Shown: positions 56,801-64,000 of the stretch, in pieces
Numbering within the stretch: the stretch's first letter is position 1
How the letters are laid out: each line of letters opens with the position of its first letter
From: Neopestalotiopsis rosae
Lineage: Eukaryota > Ascomycota > Sordariomycetes > Amphisphaeriales > Sporocadaceae
Assembly (NCBI GenBank): GCA_023078685.1
Contig: JALGAS010000004.1
Coordinates: 4,650,001 to 4,714,000 of the forward strand
Reading direction: 5' to 3'
Length of the DNA: 64,000 bases
Notes under the pieces: generated by a model
Seen by the model: the letters and a program-made list of their open reading frames with translations, nothing else
Databases searched by the model: none
Told to the model about the DNA's origin: nothing
Position numbers and translations under genes: made by a program

Positions 56801-57574
56801 GAAGATATGCCCTTCCACTGGATGTTTTGAGGTCTAGCCGCCATAGCTGATTGTTCCAAACGATGTTCAAGGCGTCTCCGTCGGTGGATTGTGTCAAGTG
56901 GGCTACAGACCATGGAAGTATGACGATCAGAATGAACATCACTGTAGATACGCTCAACTGTCAACGCTTCCCTCACCCGAATGGTACCTTCGATGAAGGT
57001 CCATAGAGCGGCGGGGGACCAAGCGTTGTCAGTCGTATCTCTCAATGCTTCTCCCATCAACTTGATGGAACGATCGACCTCATCGAATGAATCCAGAGGC
57101 GGCGGCGATTGAAAGTCCTTGTCACTTTCCACGGGACGTAGATCTGTGCCCATAGACTTCCTGCTGGTGATACATGTTTGTTGATGCTTGGGGTTCACGC
57201 CTTGTGTCGTGTGACCTCCTTCGTCGTTTCTAGAATTGGCACCAGGATAACTGCATGACTAGTCAGTGACTTGCTGGATTTACTGAGAGTTCTATAACAC
57301 GTGAAAGTGTGCTTTCTAGCTTGTGGTGGCATTTTTACAGTAGTACAGAATGGAATACTCACAAAAGCTTTTCAAACTTGTCTTTTCTTTTCCCAAAACA
57401 TATAAATCGAATTATTCGTTGTACGATGTCAAGACAGATATGTGCTAGTACTTTCGCGATAGCATGATAATTATGACCTGATCCTAATAATCGAAGAAAC
57501 GCTCTTGCAATGTCGGTATAAACATGATCTGGAAGGGCGGCGACAACGGCGCTTTTCTGCCGTCGAAGGCCCAT
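53824..57574 (-). CDS. Large fungal protein of unknown function (1139 aa)
   Basis: Five exons on the minus strand (57363-57574, 56513-57250, 55848-56458, 55099-55779, 53824-55001) join in phase to 1139 residues. I recognise no domain. The N-terminus is LRRQKSAVVAALPDHVYTDI with a helix-rich first exon. The second exon contains a Ser-rich low-complexity stretch. The third and fourth have EYQLINGMRMPGAMGIRL and a possible hydrophobic segment LLVLVASGVSYCVAEVG. The last contains GANYDSIMHSGLGQPRSFVAFDR and a basic Arg-rich C-terminus. Intron 2 appears to be GC-AG (AG/GCAAGT donor), since every GT donor nearby gives a stop. The donor of intron 3 could be six bases earlier. Steady coding composition over 3.4 kb supports one long gene. 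Confidence 0.75.
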
Positions 57575-59291
57575 ATTCGAATATTTGATACTTGCTCTAG
57601 AACAGGTTGCGTTCAGGTCTGGTGCAAAAATTCAGTGTTAAGAATCCGGTCGATGTGCTAGCTCATCAATCCGCAAAACATTTGTATTCCATGGCACATA
57701 AAGAATGAATGCACGGTACTTTTTGACGCCGCATAGCGCTGTGTACATTTCTGGTGCATATTGCAGATTTGCGACGTTACCTACAGGTCTTCGCCTCCTC
57801 ATCCACCACGAAAGTGAGTTATCATGCATGAAGCAGACCCCGCATCCATTGTTCGCGTTCCGCGGCTGGTCTTTACGAAACACAAGGCTGTGCACCACGT
57901 CGGCAAGTCGATGACTGGCCGATTCTGCGAGCAATGAGGCACATCCGCTTTGCAAAGTGGTCAGTGAACGCTAAATGAGAAGAATATAGGGAAAGATTGG
58001 TGATCTGACGATGCATTCGACACGTAATGCAAGACAAGCTGGCGCAGCACATACGGAGGGGATGACTATAGGGCAACAGAAGGATATGGAATGTTCTCTG
58101 GCAGTTACATTGACCCAAACTGTTCGTCGGATTAGTAATGCAAATTGCGATTTGAAAAATTCGTGGGTGTTTGTGTCGCTTCCGGTTGATTCAGCCTGCC
58201 CTCTATATGCCACAGACGACCCAACATATTTTTGTTGAGATTGTGTGAGGCTGCATATATACTGCTAAAAAGTGCGCGGCATCTTCTCAAAGGGCTTCGC
58301 TGGTCTGGGCAAATCCTTCTCTAAAAGCTCCTGCAAGACGCTAGCCACGTCAGGCGGCCGTGCAAGGGTGCCCAAGTATTGCAGCCGACTGAGCATATAC
58401 AGCGACCTCAAGGCGGAAAAAAGCCTTACCGGAACGACCAAATCGTCCAAAAGGTGTACAATTGGAGACGGTTCAATCTCCTGAAGGAAACGCGAGCAGA
58501 TAGACTCGATGACCCTCCCCATTGGACACAGCCACAGATACCACCTTATTTGTGAACTGTACTGTATTGTAGGCATCCAGTTAGCAGGGGTCTGAGCATC
58601 CACAAGCCACAAGGAGCAATTATGCTTGCATTGTCATGTCTACTTTCGTGAGTCTGCCTGCGCAAGAAACGCACGATGGCTCGGGCGCCAAGCATTCAGA
58701 GCATTAAACAACCAGATGCATGCGACGCAAGATGCATGAGCTCAACATGCAGTGCCGACTTATTCTACTTGATCTCTGTCCGGTGCAACTGTTTGTTCTA
58801 TTGAACATCTAACTGGTTTTGTCTATTTCCTCCACCAATGTTACCGACAGCCTAGTGTCCATCACGAGTTCTGCAACATGCGGCCATTTCAGAATCTATC
58901 GTTATCAGTTAAAATGCCATCACCTAGTCTCGCCTTTGTTTTCCGGCCCGAATGCGACTGAAGTGGCTGTATGGTAAGAATGAGAATGAGGACATGAAAT
59001 TGAGAAAGAATCGGGTAACTTTTCTTGGATTTCAAGGAGTCGTGGACCGCGAGTGCTGATATTCCCGACCATTGACCGAAATTGAATAGAAGTGCACAGA
59101 GAACTGGCCGAGTATAGTGCAGTGGTACGGGACGTCGTAAGCTGTTCGTTCGGTGGTAGTGTCAAGTTGCCATACGCGTGTTTAGCCACATTGACTTCCG
59201 GCGTGGCGTTTGAAGCTTGGCATGCACCAAACTCTGCATGATTACCAAAGACTCTGCTTCTTGTTTACCCAAATAGGCAAGCAACTCAATT
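57575..59291. other. Intergenic region with two coding-like fragments
   Basis: About 1.7 kb. Two minus-strand open frames, at 58265-58612 (annotated separately) and 57638-57955, have protein-like composition (for example a VPWNTNVLRIDELAH stretch) but stop codons separate them and no splice joins them. They may be remains of one gene. The rest shows nothing. Confidence 0.35.
58265..58612 (-). pseudogene. Coding-like fragment, possible gene remnant
   Basis: An open frame of 115 codons; an internal Met begins MGRVIESICSRFLQEIEP, followed by a Leu-rich amphipathic stretch (PVRLFSALRSLYMLSRL) and ending KPFEKMPRTF. Composition looks coding, yet no domain, signal peptide or convincing partner exon was found. 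A second fragment of similar quality lies downstream on the same strand at 57638-57955. Confidence 0.3.
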
Positions 59292-61199
59292 TTAGACTGT
59301 CTCTTTGTGCTCTTGGTGAACAACACCATCCGACTTCTCCAGGGCAGCCACGCGATCCTCGAATTTTGTAATGGCATTCTTGCTGCGCCAAGCGGGGACT
59401 TTTGATGCAAAAAGCTCATCCACTTCCTCAAGGGTCTTGCCGGAGGTTTCGGGATACGTGAAGAAAATGTGTGCCGTCATTACAGCACAAAATGTGCCGA
59501 AGATCATGTAAGTCTTCCACTGAATGTTCGTGAAAGCAGGGGGGACGAAGAATGCCAAGGCGAGGTTGAAACTGTTTGCGACGTGAGTAATTATGCATGC
59601 ATGATGAGTTGGCTTTTAGTTTCGTGCGATGGTCACTTACGTCCAGTTTGAAGCGGCAGAGAAGCCGACGCCGACGGCACGGTACTTGAGCGGGAACACC
59701 TCGGAGCAGTAGATCCAGCCAATAGGAGCCCATGTCAATCCGTAAACTCCGACGAAGATGTAGCAAAGCGCAATGACACCCTTGGCAGGTGCGCCGCTGA
59801 TCTCCCACCGAAGGATATCATTTCCTGGAAAAGATCAGATTTCATCTTCACAGTTCAGCTCATGCTTGTGATACTCACCATCGATGCTGTCGACTGGGTG
59901 CCCGTATGCGGCCATGATACCTCCAGTGGCGAAGTGGATGATGCAACAGACAACAGCACCGCCAATCAAGAGAGTTCTGCGGCCGATACGGTCGACGATG
60001 GGAAGGATACCGCCGGTGGTCACCAGGAAGATCACGTATTGAATGATGGACGAGGTCAAGGCTACATTTCCACTCTTCAAAAAGGTCAGTATACTTCGAC
60101 AATGTTGTACATGTTGTGCTGAAAGCTGGCATATCTTGCTTTGTTGACGTTGAAGGGGCACATACCATTCCTGCCATGTTGAAAATGTAGACCAAGTAGT
60201 CTAGTCGTAAAGTTAGTCTCGCAGCAAAATCATGTCCCGTGATGGCAGGACTTACAAAGCATGACGTTTCCGCCGAGTAGCTGTTGCCAGACTTGAACAG
60301 AGCACCCAGCCAAGGTACGTCTCCACATGTCGGGACCAAAGAGACCCAAGACGCTGATATTCGCAGAGTCGGCTGCGATGCGAGCAGCTTCCTTGACCTC
60401 TTCTAGCTCGGTGAGGACAGCCGGGCTGTTTCGGTCACCTTTGCCGTGGAGGTGCGCCAGCACATCCCAGCACTCCTCCCAGCGGTCTTTTTGGCCGAGC
60501 CATCGAGGCGATTCGGGAAAGAAGAACAATGCGACAAATAGTACAATGGCTGGGATGCCCTGAACTCCCCAGGAAATACGGAAGGCGCTCGGCGAGTGGA
60601 TGGCATTGACACAACCGTACGAGATCAGGTACATGATCAAGATGCCTGTGATCTTAGTCAGAGACTATCCCAAGTAAGAAAAGTGATATAATGGCTACAA
60701 ACCCCATTCAATGGACCACTGCTGGATACCGACGATACGGCCACGGATCTTTGACGGGGCCAGCTCGGCAAGATATACACAGCTTTGCGAGCTGGTAACA
60801 CCGATAGACAGACCACTGATGACGCGGCCAACGATGAGGTGAGCAACATTTTGAGCCGATGCTTGCAATACGGCGCCCACGATGAAGACGATCGAGGCGG
60901 CCTGCAGAGCGCCTCGTCGCCCCAGTTTATCAGCCAGGAAGCCAGCAATCAGAGCTCCAACCAGCGATCCGGCAGACATGGAGGCAGTGATGCCTCCTTG
61001 TAGTGTAGAGTCCGGCCGGTTGAAGTATTCGAGGTATTGTTCGGATCCGATCCAGGCGCTCATAGAGCTGATGTCGAAGCCAAACAGCATGCCGCCGATG
61101 GTGCCGAAAGCGGCCAAAACTGTACATAAGAGGTCAGCTTGAGAGAAATATGGAGACAGTTTTGGCATACAGACCGTATATGTTCCAGATGCGATACAT
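59292..61199 (-). CDS. MFS sugar transporter
   Basis: Seven exons (61175-61199, 60703-61119, 60256-60645, 60166-60200, 59879-60074, 59641-59824, 59292-59571) give 508 residues. Sugar-porter signatures are complete: GGMLFGFDISSMSAW in helix 1, ADKLGRRGAL between helices 2 and 3, the middle loop PESPRWL, QQLLGGNVML in helix 7, VDRIGRRTLL, and PETSGKTLEEVDELF after helix 12. Twelve membrane helices are expected in the plasma membrane, importing hexoses or related sugars by proton symport. The short first exon (25 bp) and the 35-bp fourth exon are needed to complete the family N-terminus and helix 7. The start MYRIWNIY is the usual start of this fungal subgroup. Confidence 0.93.
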
Positions 61200-62884
61200 C
61201 TTAATCGACCTTCTTGACTTGCATGGGAATAAAGGCTAATGTCTTTCTGAACTATCAACCAAGATGTTTGCCCGAGTTTTTCGGCGGAGCTGCTGCCTCT
61301 TTTATGACTTTTGAACTTCATTTTGGTCTATTCTTGAACTAGCACGATCAACCTGTATCTTGCCTTTATTCGCGCGTGGATCCAGTGATGACATCGTTAG
61401 AAGCGCTCGTATGGGGAAGCCCGCGTTTCGGAGAGTTTAACCGGTGGGATGTAGATCCTACTAAAAGCATGGCTATGCTAGAATAGATCGTGCTCGATCA
61501 CTTATGTAATGTCGACTAGATGGTCCACCGTACGAGGTCGTGTCCGGGGATGGATGGAGCAAAGGGAGACGGCGGCGGGAATGGCCGGGATTGTTCAGAC
61601 GCGCACCAATCAGCGGCCAGAGCATCACGCGACCGTCCGTTAGCCAACATGCCGGCACTCCATAATAATGGCGCAAAGTGCACCTGCGCAAGAGACATGA
61701 ACGTTACACGCGTGGATCGGTGCAAAGATCCACAATCTGGCCTTCTGATCAAGTTCTGGGAATAAGCGAAGCCAGGTCAAGTTCGATCCCCAGGCTCGTT
61801 CAGTCGGTCGAATCAAGCCAAGCCGGGCAGTTCGCGGTGCTCTCAAGGGAGACTCGCGAGTCCTGCCTTTTGACCAATCACAGCGCTCTAAGGTGAGTAT
61901 AAGTGGGGTCCAGGGCACAATAAAATGTATGCAAGAACCGTCAAACGCATGTTACTCCTGGATCCCTATTTTGTCATATTGTACGTATTATAGGCCTGGG
62001 CTCTCAAGGTAAGAAGGTCTGGCCCAGGAAGGAATTCCTCGTAAGGATTGTAGCGAGTATTTTGGACTCGCTCGGGCCTGCGAGAATTAGAGTGTGACTA
62101 GATTCACTAGACTTGTTCTATGAAGTTCAGGTCGGTGCAAATCTCCCTATTGAGCCTCTGATCTGCGAGCTAGCTTTCCATACTAATGATACTATTTCAA
62201 ACAATGCATTGCAGTTTCTAGCATTGAATAAAGATGTCAGGAGAGAACTGACTTTACGACTCAAATCCCGGTGGAAAAGACCAGCCTATGTAGCTCACCA
62301 ACATGTACAATTCCTGGCCAGTCGGAATGGCTTTCCACCATGTTGCATGAAAAGCAATAATTTCCGACAACATGGATGATGGGCAAAGTCAAACAGGATG
62401 TACGCGCATACAGCGGCGACGTGTTGGCTTGATTCAGCTTTTGAAACCCTTGAATCATGCTGTGGCGTTCTCGAATCCGACCAGTTGGGTACGCGATGCA
62501 GGGTAGTGCAAAATGGTGTGGCGCCCAGAAATCTTTTGTTATACTGGAGTAGCGTGTTCCAGCCGGGACTTTCTCCGGGGCAACTGGCCGCACGCTCGCC
62601 AATGGGCTGGGCGCCATGCCTTCCCCAGGCTCATTACCCCAGACTTCGCTAAACTTTCACACGAGTAAGCCATAGGGTTGACATCCCAACGGCCGCCCAC
62701 ACTATTACCGGTGTGCCGCGGCCCTGGAACCTGCAGACCTCAACCCCAATCTGGGGAAGGGCCGGTGGTTGTTGGAACCGTCGGGGCGCATACTTATAGG
62801 ACTGGAATCCACCCGGATGGATCTCCGCCACTTGTCCTACCCTAGAGACGATGCTTCGTGGCTGCGTTTCCGGTCGATCACACC
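61200..62884. other. Divergent promoter region
   Basis: About 1.7 kb between the divergent transporter and membrane-protein genes. No supported gene. A GTTCGATCC stretch near 61780 resembles half a tRNA B box but no tRNA folds around it. Confidence 0.4.
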
Positions 62885-63904
62885 ATGGGGCTCTACTTTG
62901 AGCAATCTTGGGCTATCCTTAGCACCATCGGCCTAGTGAACGTTCTCTACGGCCTCGTCATCATTAGCATTACGAAGCTATCAACCGTTGTCCTGATCCC
63001 TATCGTCGTAAGCGGCGCCGGAGCAATAGCTAATGGACTGTGCTACTATGCCTTCTATTCCGACCACCCTTTGACGAACACTCTAGTGGCCTCTGGGTTT
63101 GCTGATATCTTCTGGCTAGTATGTTTCCGGGCGAGTTGACTTTTATGTGAATGCGAATTACTGACACGACAAAGATACAAGAAGTGGGCGTATCATTTTA
63201 CAGTTACGCCATACTAGTCAACTTACTAAACCCTCGGAGCCGGCTGGTCTTTCGTTCATTGTTCTGGACCATCGTGGCAACCATCGCCACTGTGCGGCTC
63301 GTTATACTGGCCGGCCGTATCAAGATCATTCAAAACGCGGATGCCGAGTTTCAAAAGTCTGTCAATTATCTTCATGTCGGCTATTTCGTTCTCATAGCGG
63401 TGTTGGAATGCATCAGCTCATTCTTCTTGCTTCGCAAATTTGCTTCCGCGCGACGTGCTTCGATTAATACGTCCTTGAATACCAACCTTTTACGACACCT
63501 CATGCGAGGAACTGAGACTAGAGTCGCATCATTGGCTTTGCTGGGTATATCCAGAGCGATCACTTATGTGTTTTGCCCCTCTTTGCCCCAGGCGTTGACG
63601 ACTGCTGGACAAGTTGATCGGTTCATATACACACTTGAGTGCATGTTCCCGGTGATGTTTTAGTAGGTCCTATGGAGTACCCGTTGGTGAAATCTTGACT
63701 AATACGGCCGTACCTAGCATTGATATCTTGGCTTGTAAAATCAAGTATTCAGACCGTTCCAATATGGAGATGCCCCGTATCCCAAGCTTCAGATCAGATC
63801 ATGCGATGTTGGACGGTAGCAAACAAGCAACACCTCGCTTGCAGGCAAGGGAGTTTGACCAGGGAGCGCCAGCCATGGAGGCGGGGCTGAAAGAGGACAT
63901 ATAA
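62885..63904 (+). CDS. Seven-helix integral membrane protein, fungal, unknown
   Basis: Three exons (62885-63118, 63175-63662, 63718-63904) give 302 residues. About seven hydrophobic helices are visible: WAILSTIGLVNVLYGLVII, VVLIPIVVSGAGAIANGL, a weaker one ending ADIFWL, YSYAILVNLL, FWTIVATIATVRLVILAG, VGYFVLIAVLECISSFFLL and ASLALLGISRAITYVF. A hydrophilic tail of about 65 residues follows, rich in Ser, Arg and acidic residues. No CFEM or kinase domain is attached. The layout resembles small fungal receptor-like membrane proteins but I cannot name the family. The ATG at 62885 is the first in this frame. Exon phases are consistent. Confidence 0.78.
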
Positions 63905-64000
63905 ATTAATTAATTGAGGATGATCGTACAGCGGGAAGTCGCCGGCTTCTTTTAGAGATTACGGGGACTGGGATGCTTGGTGCACGCGTCCGTGTGGGGA

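Noticed and set aside
61760..61800. A tRNA gene suggested by a GTTCGATCC-like B box
   Set aside because: No matching A box, acceptor stem or anticodon arm can be drawn around it.

Overview
The window is nuclear DNA of a filamentous ascomycete, probably a sordariomycete. The evidence is protein-coding genes broken by short phase-consistent introns (most 47-135 bp, with GTRNGT-type donors and CTAAY/CTGAC branch sites), and fungus-restricted families: a HET-domain protein, a rhodopsin/PTH11-type receptor, a subgroup-C LysM/CBM18 chitinase, and fungal GMC oxidoreductases and P450s. I find 21 gene models that can be spliced to full length, one gene complete apart from an in-frame stop, two weak coding fragments, and no rRNA, tRNA, CRISPR array or intact transposon. 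The exact genus cannot be fixed from the sequence.

Layout. 0-4.4 kb: an atypical SDR/epimerase (-) and a salicylate-hydroxylase-like FAD monooxygenase (+). 4.8-6.6 kb: a seven-exon secreted HExxH metallopeptidase (-). 8.6-13.2 kb: a 1459-residue LysM-LysM-CBM18-GH18-Cys-repeat-CBM18 chitinase (+). 14.9-21.8 kb: a DyP-type peroxidase, a HET-domain protein and an amidase-signature protein (all +). 22.0-44.8 kb: a metabolic block with a UbiA-family membrane prenyltransferase/terpene cyclase, a 7TM receptor, two GMC oxidoreductases, two P450s, a PF00756-type esterase, an M3 oligopeptidase, a RidA protein with a possible peroxisomal tail, and a CE5 esterase interrupted by a stop codon in its signal peptide. 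45.3-57.6 kb: a patatin-like phospholipase, a secreted RNase T1/ribotoxin-fold protein, a 299-residue unknown, a 128-residue small secreted cysteine protein and a 1139-residue unknown containing a GC-AG intron. 59.3-63.9 kb: an MFS sugar transporter and a 7TM-like membrane protein.

How the genes may work together. The UbiA protein, both P450s, both GMC enzymes and the esterase between 22 and 45 kb have the content expected of a terpenoid-tailoring cluster of the type built around UbiA-family terpene cyclases. No PKS, NRPS or pathway transcription factor is visible, so this is an inference. The CYP52-like P450 followed on the same strand by an alcohol-oxidase-like GMC enzyme is a plausible hydroxylation/oxidation pair. 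The chitinase, metallopeptidase, RNase-fold protein and small cysteine protein form a secreted interaction set. HET, patatin and the large unknown protein are the kinds of gene found in fungal self/non-self repertoires.
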